In this document: positions 1 through 5,623 of the stretch, in pieces
Layout: every line of letters starts with the position of its first letter
Position numbering within the stretch: position 1 is the stretch's first letter
Origin: Planctomycetota bacterium
GTDB lineage: Bacteria > Planctomycetota > Phycisphaerae > Phycisphaerales > UBA1924
Length of the DNA: 5,623 nt
Assembly (NCBI GenBank): GCA_023412695.1
Contig: JAEYNG010000402.1
Coordinates: 1 to 5,623 of the forward strand
Direction: 5' to 3'
Notes under the pieces: generated by a model
The model's database searches: none
Told to the model about the DNA's origin: nothing
The model's input: the letters and a program-made list of their open reading frames with translations, nothing else
Program-made: the position numbers and the translations under genes

Positions 1-131
1 CCCCGTCCGCCGCGCCCGGCGGGCTTGTCGGGCTGCGTGACGACCGCCGCGACGTCATGTTTCCCCGAGCTCGCGAGGTGCGCGAGCGTGGGAAGGCCGA
101 AAGCGCCGGAGCCGAAGAAGACAAGCCGCAT
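1..131 (-). CDS. fmt: Methionyl-tRNA formyltransferase, N-terminal fragment (runs off left edge)
   Basis: Transfers a formyl group from 10-formyl-tetrahydrofolate to Met-tRNA(fMet), giving the cytoplasmic initiator tRNA used in bacterial translation. Only the first 43 codons are present; the rest lies beyond the left edge, where family members usually total a little over 300 residues. Reading from the ATG at 131, the protein begins MRLVFFGSGAFGLPTL, which matches the first Rossmann strand and the loop that is usually GTPEFAVP in Fmt. Residues 32-41 read TQPDKPAGRG, a family hallmark near the folate-binding region. The GSG-F-G-LP version of the first loop departs from the common GTP-F-A-P form but keeps its spacing. 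The gene follows def with a 22-bp gap on the same strand, the usual def-fmt order. No Shine-Dalgarno sequence precedes the ATG; a TACACT hexamer ends 8 nt before it. The identification is secure even though the gene is partial. Confidence 0.93.
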   Translation of the reverse strand, partial: MRLVFFGSGAFGLPTLAHLASSGKHDVAAVVTQPDKPAGRGGR

Positions 132-139
132 GGGTGGCG

Positions 140-145
140 AGTGTA
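140..145 (-). promoter_or_regulatory. -10-like hexamer TACACT just upstream of fmt
   Basis: On the minus strand TACACT (four of six matches to TATAAT, fitting TANNNT) is followed by 8 nt and then the fmt ATG. No convincing -35 lies 16-18 nt upstream, and no purine-rich ribosome site lies between the hexamer and the start. It sits in the spacer just past the def stop. It could start a very short-leader or leaderless fmt transcript in addition to readthrough from def. It is identical to the hexamer ahead of alaS. It is predicted by pattern only. Confidence 0.4.
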
Positions 146-153
146 GAGGGCGA

Positions 154-708
154 TCAGCGTGCGGCGCGTTCGAGCTCACGCACCGCCGAGCGGTTCTTCA
201 GCCGCGAGAGCTGCGTCATCTTGTCGATGATCAGCACTCCGTCGAGGTGGTCCGTTTCGTGCTGCCAGCACCGCGCCAGGAGCCCCGTCGCGGTCTGCGT
301 AAACGCTTTGCCGTCGAGCCCCGTCGCCGTGATGGTGATGGTCGGCGGCCGGAGCACCTCGCCGAGAATATCCGGCAGCGACAGGCACCCCTCGCCCAGC
401 GGTTCGGGCGCACCCTTGGGCTCGCTCAGAACCGGGTTGATGTACACCCGTGGCTCGGGCGTCGCCGAGGCGGGCGTAGCCGTTGCCGACCGCTCGTCGC
501 TTTCCGGCACGTGGGCCACGAACATGCGCCAGGACAGTCCGACCTGTGGCGCCGCGAGACCGATCCCCTCGGCCTCGTACATCAGTTCAATCATCCGGGC
601 AGCGACCGCGCGGACCTCATCGGTGACCGCGGCTAACGGCCGCGCCTTGGTGCGGAGCACATCGTCGGGGTAGGTCCGGATCTGCAAAGTCGCGGGGTCG
701 ATCGGCAT
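154..708 (-). CDS. def: Peptide deformylase
   Basis: Metal-dependent hydrolase that removes the formyl group from the N-terminal methionine of nascent proteins at the ribosome, a step needed before methionine aminopeptidase can act. The 184-residue product is of normal length. All three family motifs are intact: motif I GIGLAAPQ at 48-55, motif II EGCLS at 106-110 with metal ligand Cys108, and motif III QHETDHLDG at 149-157 with ligands His150 and His154 and catalytic Glu151. The ATG at 708 gives a standard N-terminus (MPIDPATLQIRTYPDDVLR); the frame stays open far upstream, but that extension is Arg/Pro/Ser-rich and unlike the family. Residues 69-86, between motifs I and II, form an Ala/Ser/Thr/Pro-rich stretch, probably a surface-loop insertion. 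fmt follows 22 bp downstream. There is no Shine-Dalgarno; a TACCGT hexamer ends 6 nt before the ATG, suggesting a leaderless message. Confidence 0.97.
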   Translation of the reverse strand: MPIDPATLQIRTYPDDVLRTKARPLAAVTDEVRAVAARMIELMYEAEGIGLAAPQVGLSWRMFVAHVPESDERSATATPASATPEPRVYINPVLSEPKGAPEPLGEGCLSLPDILGEVLRPPTITITATGLDGKAFTQTATGLLARCWQHETDHLDGVLIIDKMTQLSRLKNRSAVRELERAAR

Positions 709-714
709 GAACCA

Positions 715-720
715 ACGGTA
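715..720 (-). promoter_or_regulatory. -10-like hexamer TACCGT just upstream of def
   Basis: On the minus strand TACCGT fits TANNNT and is followed by 6 nt (TGGTTC) and the def ATG. With the usual -10 geometry, transcription would start at or next to the A of the start codon, giving a leaderless mRNA. I see no -35 match at 16-18 nt upstream and no Shine-Dalgarno in the gap. The same geometry occurs before alaS. This is a motif-only prediction. Confidence 0.4.
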
Positions 721-812
721 GGTGACGGGAAATGGGATCGGGCCAGCGGGTTCGTGCGTATGTGTGGAAGCGGGGCGGGCTGGTGTGGACAAGCGAGCGT
801 GCGGATGCGTCG

Positions 813-842
813 TTGACGGTCCGGCCCAAAAGCCGGTAGGAT
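813..842 (+). promoter_or_regulatory. Sigma70-type promoter for the TPR-kdsB genes
   Basis: TTGACG at 813-818 matches five of six bases of the -35 consensus. TAGGAT at 837-842 matches four of six of the -10 consensus, and the spacer is 18 bp. The expected transcription start is near 849, leaving a leader of about 40 nt before the TTG codon at 891, enough to hold the Shine-Dalgarno at 879-884. This is the only place in the window where a good -35, a good -10 and suitable spacing occur together ahead of a gene. It faces away from def, so the 709-890 region is a divergent promoter region. Confidence 0.55.
821..836. repeat. Perfect 5-bp inverted repeat inside the promoter spacer
   Basis: CCGGC (821-825) and GCCGG (832-836) are perfect inverted repeats around the 6-nt centre CCAAAA. 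The palindrome fills most of the spacer between the -35 and -10 boxes, a classic position for a repressor or for a MerR-type regulator. A third CCGGC copy lies at 848-852, at the predicted transcription start. It could equally be chance in GC-rich DNA. There is no T tract after it, and it lies ahead of the predicted transcription start, so it is not an obvious terminator. Confidence 0.3.
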
Positions 843-878
843 TGCGTCCGGCACAACTTCTTTGGCGGGCGGGTGAGC

Positions 879-884
879 AAGGAG
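879..884 (+). promoter_or_regulatory. Shine-Dalgarno AAGGAG that favours the TTG start at 891
   Basis: AAGGAG pairs well with the anti-Shine-Dalgarno end of 16S rRNA and lies 6 nt (CTCTCA) before TTG at 891, close to ideal spacing. The in-frame GTG at 873 lies upstream of this site and has only a GGCGGGCGG run before it. The ribosome site is therefore evidence for TTG at 891 as the true start. Confidence 0.55.
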
Positions 885-890
885 CTCTCA

Positions 891-2471
891 TTGGGCTTTT
901 TTGGGAAGAAGAAGACTGAGGCGAAGCCCGAGGCCGACACGGGCGCGACGACCAATGGCGCCGGCGGCGGGGCCGGTGGGGGCTCTCCGAAGGACCCTGC
1001 CAAGGGCGGCGGGTTCGAGTACTCGCCCGACAAGGCCGAGAAGTTCTTTGACCGCGCGCAGGGCCTCCACGACGCGACAAACTTCGCATACGCGATGCAG
1101 CTCTGGCTCGGCGGCCTCCGTCAGGACCCCACGAGCATGAAGGGCCTCGAGGGCTTCATGCGTTCCGCCCAGGCCTACTCGCTCGAGAACAAGGGCAAGG
1201 GACCGGCCAAGGACATCGTCAAGATGTTCTCGGACGGCAAGTCCGACCTCGACAAGTACCTCTACGACCTGCTGATGTGGGGCACGCGCATCACCGATGC
1301 CGGCCTCGGCGTCCGCGCCATGAACAGCGCGTCCAAGCTCGGCCTGCAGGACCCAGCAGTCTGGATCGCCGACCGTGCCGCCGGCGCGGCGTCGCAGGAG
1401 AAACGCCCCCGCGTCGAGTACCTAGTCGCAGCGATGGACCTCTTCGAGAAGTTCAAGCGGTTCGACAAGGCGGTCGTCGTCGGCGAGGCTGCCGTGCGAC
1501 TCGCGCCCCAGGACGGCCGTCTCGCAGCGCGCGTCAAGAACATGAGCGCAGAGTCCACGATGCACCGCGGCGGGTTCGACCAGACTGGCCAGTCCGGCGG
1601 GTTCCGGCAGAACATCCGCGATGCGCAGAAGCAGAAGGACATCGAGGATGAGGAGCGGGTCGTCAAGACCGAGGAAACGCTCGACCGCATCATCGAGAAG
1701 GCTCGCCAGGAGTATGAGGCCAGCCCCGGCGACCGCCCCGCGATCAACAAGTACGGCAAGTTCCTCCTCGAACGCGGCAAGCCCGCCGACGAGGAGACCG
1801 CGCACAAGCTCTTCAGCGACGCCTTCGAGGTCACCCGCGAGTTCCGCTACAAGGAACAGGCCGACCGCATCCGCCTCGTGCAGGCCCGCCGCAAGGTGCT
1901 CGGCCTGAAGACCGCGGCGGAGCAGCCCGGCGCGCCCGAGTCCGCCCGCGACGAGTTCCGCCGCGCCCGCCACGCCCTGCTCGAGCAGGAAATGGCCGCG
2001 CTCGAGGAGCAGGTCGCCGCGTACCCGACAGACCTGATCAAGAAATACGAGCTCGGCCGGACGTACTACACCCTTCAGCGCTACGACCGCGCCATCGCGA
2101 TGTTCCAGGAAGCCAAGTCCGATCCGAAGCACCGCTCCAAGGTGCTCAACTACCTCGGCCTCTCGTTCCTCGCGATGCCCGGCTTCACGGACGAGGCGAT
2201 CGAGACGCTGCGGCAGGCGATGGAGGCGCACGACACGCCGACCGACGAGACCGGTATGGAGTTGCGCTACGGGCTCATGCGCGCGCTCAAGACGCGCGCA
2301 CTCGAGAACCGCGAGCTGGCAGACGCCGAGGAGGCCTACAAGCTCGCGGCAGGTATCACCATCCAGAAGATCGACTACAAGGACGTGCGCCAGCACCGCG
2401 ATGAACTCAAAGCCCTCATCGCCGAGCTCAAGGGCGCGGCGGCGGGGGGCGCGGGTGGGGCCGGCGGATGA
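891..2471 (+). CDS. TPR-repeat protein of unknown function, coupled to kdsB
   Basis: I do not recognise a named family. The predicted protein is 526 residues from TTG 891 (532 from the alternative GTG 873). It starts MGFFGKKKTEAK, a short basic tip followed by a Gly-rich linker to about residue 41. No signal peptide or membrane segment is visible, so it should be cytoplasmic. Helical TPR-like units appear at about 46-82, 175-208, 382-414 and 416-448; the last two are clearest (YELGRTYYTLQRYDRAIAMF, then YLGLSFLAM...DEAIETLRQAM). Between them, 236-275 is a charged, probably coiled helical region beginning GGFRQNIRDAQKQKD, which looks like a family signature. The C-terminus is an Ala/Gly tail. 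TPRs normally hold partner proteins, so a scaffold or assembly role is likely, but no partner is evident. Its stop overlaps the kdsB start by 4 nt, implying translational coupling. A sigma70-type promoter lies upstream. Confidence 0.85.
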   Translation: MGFFGKKKTEAKPEADTGATTNGAGGGAGGGSPKDPAKGGGFEYSPDKAEKFFDRAQGLHDATNFAYAMQLWLGGLRQDPTSMKGLEGFMRSAQAYSLENKGKGPAKDIVKMFSDGKSDLDKYLYDLLMWGTRITDAGLGVRAMNSASKLGLQDPAVWIADRAAGAASQEKRPRVEYLVAAMDLFEKFKRFDKAVVVGEAAVRLAPQDGRLAARVKNMSAESTMHRGGFDQTGQSGGFRQNIRDAQKQKDIEDEERVVKTEETLDRIIEKARQEYEASPGDRPAINKYGKFLLERGKPADEETAHKLFSDAFEVTREFRYKEQADRIRLVQARRKVLGLKTAAEQPGAPESARDEFRRARHALLEQEMAALEEQVAAYPTDLIKKYELGRTYYTLQRYDRAIAMFQEAKSDPKHRSKVLNYLGLSFLAMPGFTDEAIETLRQAMEAHDTPTDETGMELRYGLMRALKTRALENRELADAEEAYKLAAGITIQKIDYKDVRQHRDELKALIAELKGAAAGGAGGAGG

Positions 2472-3256
2472 CCACCGCTCCGCGGCCGGAGGTCGTGGCG
2501 ATCATCCCCGCGCGGCTGGGCTCGACCCGCTTCCCGGGCAAAGTTCTTGCCGATGCAACCGGCAAGCCGCTCATCCAGCACGTGTGGGAGTCCACGAAGC
2601 GAGCCGCCAGCCTGTCGCGTGTCGTGATCGCGACCGATGACCAGCGCGTCATGGCCGCCGCGAAGCAGTTCGGCGCCGAATCGGTCCTCACCAGCCCCGA
2701 GCACCCCAACGGCACCAGTCGCCTCGCTGAAGCCGCTTCAACACTCGGCCTCGCACGCGAGGCTGTCGTCGTCAACGTGCAGGGCGACGAGCCAGAACTC
2801 GATCCCTCCGTCATCGACGACTCCGTCGCGGCGCTCTTGAGAAGCGAGCCCGATGGTGGTGCGATCGCCACAGCCGCGACGCCGATGGGACCGACCGAGC
2901 GCCCCGACGACCCGAACGTGGTTAAGGTTGCGCTCGCGGCCAACGGCTTTGCCCTCTACTTCTCACGCTCTCGCATCCCGTTTGATCGCGATGGCACTGG
3001 GAAGAATGGAGGCGGTGGGGGGCCACAGTGCCTGCGGCACATCGGGCTCTACGTCTACCGCCGTTCGACATTGGAGAGGTACGCGGCCATGCCGCCGACG
3101 CCGCTCGAGACCGTCGAGAAGCTCGAACAGCTCCGCGCCCTCGAGAATGGCTTGAAGATCGCTGTCGCGACCGTCCGGCCCGAGGCGACCGGCGGCGGGG
3201 GGATCGACACGCCCGAGCAGTACCAGGCGTTTACGCGCCGGATTCTGACGAAGTAA
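2468..3256 (+). CDS. kdsB: 3-deoxy-manno-octulosonate cytidylyltransferase (CMP-KDO synthetase)
   Basis: Joins CTP and KDO to give CMP-KDO and pyrophosphate in the cytoplasm, supplying the activated sugar that KDO transferase adds to lipid A in LPS inner-core synthesis. The 262-residue product has the usual length and a GT-A-like nucleotidyltransferase fold. Visible motifs: the nucleotide-binding loop IPARLGSTRFPGK at 13-25, ATDD at 55-58, NVQGDEP at 103-109, DPNVVKV at 148-154, ALYFSRSRIPFDR at 162-174, LRHIGLYVYR at 189-198, the substrate-region PLETVEKLEQLR at 212-223, and GIDTPEQ at 245-251. By comparison with E. coli KdsB, Asp107 and Asp247 should bind the catalytic magnesium. Two local differences: the usual GT(D/E)R-AE motif reads GTSRLAE at 82-88, and a Gly-rich loop (176-185) precedes LRH. 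The ATG overlaps the TPR gene's stop as ATGA, so initiation probably depends on ribosomes finishing the upstream gene. Confidence 0.95.
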   Translation: MTTAPRPEVVAIIPARLGSTRFPGKVLADATGKPLIQHVWESTKRAASLSRVVIATDDQRVMAAAKQFGAESVLTSPEHPNGTSRLAEAASTLGLAREAVVVNVQGDEPELDPSVIDDSVAALLRSEPDGGAIATAATPMGPTERPDDPNVVKVALAANGFALYFSRSRIPFDRDGTGKNGGGGGPQCLRHIGLYVYRRSTLERYAAMPPTPLETVEKLEQLRALENGLKIAVATVRPEATGGGGIDTPEQYQAFTRRILTK

Positions 3257-3310
3257 CACCCTGCTCCGACGTGCCGGTGTGCGCCCGAACATGCCGCGTA
3301 CACTCCGCCC
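3257..3310 (+). other. kdsB-alaS intergenic gap
   Basis: This 54-nt gap has no Shine-Dalgarno near the alaS start and no hairpin with a T tract, so I see no rho-independent terminator for kdsB. The only recognisable element is the TACACT hexamer at its right end. Readthrough from kdsB into alaS is possible. Confidence 0.5.
3299..3304 (+). promoter_or_regulatory. -10-like hexamer TACACT just upstream of alaS
   Basis: TACACT is followed by 6 nt (CCGCCC) and the alaS ATG. Standard -10 geometry would put the transcription start on the A of ATG, giving a leaderless message. I see no -35 match at 16-18 nt upstream. The hexamer is identical to the one before fmt, and its spacing equals that before def. 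This is a motif-only prediction. Confidence 0.45.
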
Positions 3311-5623
3311 ATGAACTGGCCAGTCGCACGCGTTCGGTCCACTTTCGTTGACTACTTCGTCAAGCAGCACGCCCACAAGTTCGTGGCATCGTCGCCCGTT
3401 GTCCCGCACGATGACCCGACGCTCCTCTTCACCAACGCGGGCATGAACCAGTTCAAGCCGCTGTTCCTCGGACGGGCAGAGCCCGGCTCGCCGTTGTTCG
3501 GCCTGAAGCGTGCCGCGAACAGCCAGAAGTGCATCCGCGCCGGCGGCAAGCACAACGACCTCGAGGATGTCGGCAAGGACACGTACCACCACACCTTTTT
3601 CGAGATGCTCGGCAACTGGGCGTTCGGCGACTACTTCAAGAGGGAAGCGGTCGAGTGGTCGTGGGACCTGCTCACGCGCGTGTACGGCCTGCCGCCCGCC
3701 GCGCTCTACGCGACGTACTTCGGTGGCAACCGCGACGCCGGCCTCGAGCCCGATCTCGAGACCAAGGCGCTCTGGGAGAAGTTCCTCCCGCCCGAGCGCG
3801 TCCTGCCGGGAACCATGAAGGACAACTTCTCGGAGATGGGCGAGACCGGTCCCTGCGGCCCGTGCACCGAGATCCACGTCGACCGCCTCACCGCGATGGG
3901 CCTCGAGAACCGGATGGTCGCCCCGCTGGTGAACACCGGTGACCCCGACGTCATCGAGATCTGGAACAACGTCTTCATCCAGTTCAACCGCGAGGACGGC
4001 GGCAGGCTCACCACCCTCCCCGCCAAGCACGTGGACACGGGGATGGGCCTTGAGCGCCTGACGAGCATCCTGCAGAACAAGCGCTCCAACTACGACACGG
4101 ACGTCTTCATGCCGATCTTCGCCGCGATCGAGCGGCTGACCGGCGCACGCGCCTACATGGGCCGCCTCGGCGCGCACGATGTCGGCAACATCGATACTGC
4201 CTACCGCGTCATCGCCGACCACATCCGCACGCTCACCTTCGCGATCACCGACGGCGCGGTGCCCAGCAACGAGGGCCGCGGCTACGTGCTCCGCCGTATC
4301 CTCCGTCGCGCAGTGCGGTACGGACGCCAGACGCTCCACGCCCGCCCCGGCTTTTTCGCCCAGCTGGCCGCGTCGGTCGTGGACAACTTCGGCGAGTTCT
4401 TCCCCGAGCTGCGCAAGAACCCCGAGCGCGTCTACGAGGTCATCCGCGAAGAGGAAGAGAGCTTCGGTCGGACGCTCGATCGCGGCATCAAGCTGTTCGA
4501 GGAGGCCGCCCAGCGTGCCCAGGCCGCGCGACAGGCGGGCGGCGGGCATAAGGATGTGGCGGTTGTCTCCGCCGACGACGCGTTCAAGCTCTACGACACC
4601 TACGGCTTCCCGCCCGACCTCACCGCGCAGATGGCCGAGGAGCGCGGGATGAAGGTCGACGTCGCTGGCTACGAGCGGCTGATGGAAGAAGCCCGCGAGA
4701 AGGCCCGCGCCGGCTCCGGCGGCAAGTTTGCCTCCGAGGGCGGCGGGGCCTCGACGCTCCCGCCCGACGCGATCGCGCGGCTCGGCTCCGCGCTCGGCGT
4801 TGCCAAGACGGAGGACATCGACAAGTTCCACGGACGAACCATCCGCGCAACCGTCAAGGCGGTCTGGAATGGTCAGAACTTCGACGAGCGTGCTCACGCC
4901 GCGCAGGGCCGCACCAACGTGATCGGCATCGTGCTCGACAAGACCAACTTCTACGCCGAGATGGGCGGCCAGGAGGCCGACCACGGCCGCATCATCGTCA
5001 GCCGAGAGGCCCGCACGAGCACCAGCGATGCCCACGAGGGCGGCGAGTTCCGCGTTGAGGATGTCCGCACCTTCGGCGGCTACGTCCTCCACATCGGCCA
5101 CGTGCTCCGCGGCGAGATCGCCGTCGGCGACGACGTGCAGCTCACCCTCGACTCGCAGCGCCGCGCATCGGTCGCGGCGAATCACACCGCGACACACCTC
5201 TTGAACCTCGGCCTCCGCCAGACGCTCGGCGACGGCATCGATCAGAAGGGCTCGCTCGTGGCGCAGGACCGGCTCCGCTTCGACTTCTCCCACGGCAAGG
5301 CCGTAGCCGCCGAAGAGCTCGGCAAGGTCGAAGCGATCGTCCGCGACCGCATCAGCAAGGACCTTCCCGTCTACGCCGACACCGCGCCGCTCTTCGTCGC
5401 CAAGCAGGTCGAGGGGCTGCGCGCCGTGTTCGGCGAGGCCTACCCCGACCCTGTGCGCGTGGTGTCCATCGGCGCGCCGATCGCGACGCTGCTCGACCAA
5501 CCCAGGAACGCCGGCTGGAAGGAGCTCTCGATCGAGTTCTGCGGCGGCACGCATGTCGAACGCACCGGCCAGATTCAGCACTTCGCCCTCGTCTCCGAGG
5601 AAGCCGTCGCCAAGGGTGTGCGC
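3311..5623 (+). CDS. alaS: Alanyl-tRNA synthetase, eukaryote-like sequence type (C-terminus beyond right edge)
   Basis: Charges tRNA(Ala) with alanine in the cytoplasm and hydrolyses mischarged Ser- or Gly-tRNA(Ala). The window holds 771 codons, open to its end; the family usually has about 870-960 residues, so the end of the editing region and the C-Ala domain are missing. The class II catalytic core includes the motif 1 region TLLFTNAGMNQFKP (37-50), the motif 2 region with RAGGKHNDLEDVGKDTYHHT (76-95) and FFEMLGNWAFGDYF (96-109), TGPCGPCTEIH (179-189), and motif 3 DTGMGLER (242-249). NEGRGYVLRRILRRAVR (320-336) and LYDTYGFP (427-434) mark the tRNA-recognition part. The editing domain shows FYAEMGGQ (547-554) and zinc ligands in HTATH (625-629) and CGGTH (744-748): His625, His629, Cys744, His748. 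Many segments, including RAANSQKCI, YFGG, GLEPDLE and YPDPVRVVSIG, match human cytosolic AlaRS better than E. coli AlaRS. Start ATG 3311 has no Shine-Dalgarno. Confidence 0.97.
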   Translation, partial: MNWPVARVRSTFVDYFVKQHAHKFVASSPVVPHDDPTLLFTNAGMNQFKPLFLGRAEPGSPLFGLKRAANSQKCIRAGGKHNDLEDVGKDTYHHTFFEMLGNWAFGDYFKREAVEWSWDLLTRVYGLPPAALYATYFGGNRDAGLEPDLETKALWEKFLPPERVLPGTMKDNFSEMGETGPCGPCTEIHVDRLTAMGLENRMVAPLVNTGDPDVIEIWNNVFIQFNREDGGRLTTLPAKHVDTGMGLERLTSILQNKRSNYDTDVFMPIFAAIERLTGARAYMGRLGAHDVGNIDTAYRVIADHIRTLTFAITDGAVPSNEGRGYVLRRILRRAVRYGRQTLHARPGFFAQLAASVVDNFGEFFPELRKNPERVYEVIREEEESFGRTLDRGIKLFEEAAQRAQAARQAGGGHKDVAVVSADDAFKLYDTYGFPPDLTAQMAEERGMKVDVAGYERLMEEAREKARAGSGGKFASEGGGASTLPPDAIARLGSALGVAKTEDIDKFHGRTIRATVKAVWNGQNFDERAHAAQGRTNVIGIVLDKTNFYAEMGGQEADHGRIIVSREARTSTSDAHEGGEFRVEDVRTFGGYVLHIGHVLRGEIAVGDDVQLTLDSQRRASVAANHTATHLLNLGLRQTLGDGIDQKGSLVAQDRLRFDFSHGKAVAAEELGKVEAIVRDRISKDLPVYADTAPLFVAKQVEGLRAVFGEAYPDPVRVVSIGAPIATLLDQPRNAGWKELSIEFCGGTHVERTGQIQHFALVSEEAVAKGVR

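Noticed and set aside
25..673. Two plus-strand open frames over def and fmt
   Set aside because: They are antisense to def, whose three catalytic motifs are intact, and to the recognisable fmt N-terminus. Their products are Arg/Ser-rich and typical of shadow frames.
709..1089. Upstream extension of the def frame to 1089
   Set aside because: The extension is Arg/Pro/Ser-rich, unlike any deformylase N-terminus, and overlaps the divergent TPR gene. The ATG at 708 gives the standard family start.
1422..2396. Open frame of 324 codons on the minus strand opposite the TPR gene
   Set aside because: The product is Leu/Val/Glu/Arg-biased with no motif. It is antisense to a well-supported gene and has no promoter or ribosome site.
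2450..2467. G-rich run ahead of kdsB as a possible ribosome site or regulatory structure
   Set aside because: It encodes the Ala/Gly tail of the TPR protein. The ATGA overlap explains initiation by coupling, and no clear Shine-Dalgarno can be picked out of the run.
3257..3310. Possible terminator between kdsB and alaS
   Set aside because: No stem of useful length followed by a T tract could be found in the gap.
2963..5581. Very long open frame of 872 codons on the minus strand opposite alaS and the end of kdsB
   Set aside because: It is the mirror of the strongly GC-biased third codon positions of alaS. Its product is a low-complexity Val/Ala/Glu/Asp/Arg-rich sequence with no domain, while the plus strand encodes unmistakable AlaRS and KdsB motifs.

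Overview
This GC-rich bacterial window holds five protein-coding genes, two of them cut by the window edges. No RNA gene, mobile element, CRISPR array or long repeat was seen. The organism is Gram-negative in envelope type, because it carries kdsB for activating KDO, the inner-core sugar of lipopolysaccharide. Three of the five starts lack a Shine-Dalgarno sequence. The alanyl-tRNA synthetase has a eukaryote-like sequence, and a glycine-linked TPR protein sits beside kdsB. Together these suggest Planctomycetota, possibly a Phycisphaerae-like lineage. That placement is inference from recall, not from a search.

Left arm, minus strand (1-708): def (peptide deformylase) is followed 22 bp downstream by fmt (methionyl-tRNA formyltransferase), of which only the first 43 codons lie in the window. 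This is the classic pair that adds and later removes the N-formyl group of initiator methionine.

Divergent intergenic region (709-890): it carries a -10-like hexamer just ahead of def on the minus strand. On the plus strand it carries a good sigma70-type promoter with a perfect small inverted repeat inside its spacer. A strong Shine-Dalgarno sequence lies ahead of a TTG codon.

Right arm, plus strand (about 891-5623): a TPR-repeat protein of unknown function overlaps kdsB by 4 nt (ATGA), so the two are probably translationally coupled. A 54-nt gap leads to alaS, which runs off the right edge after 771 codons.

The most interesting signals are regulatory and evolutionary. Three genes (fmt, def, alaS) have a TANNNT hexamer 6-8 nt before the ATG and no Shine-Dalgarno, the pattern expected of leaderless or near-leaderless transcripts. 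The AlaRS shares many segments with eukaryotic cytosolic AlaRS rather than with the E. coli enzyme. An uncharacterised TPR protein is coupled to LPS precursor synthesis. I saw no clear evidence of a wholly new multi-gene system.
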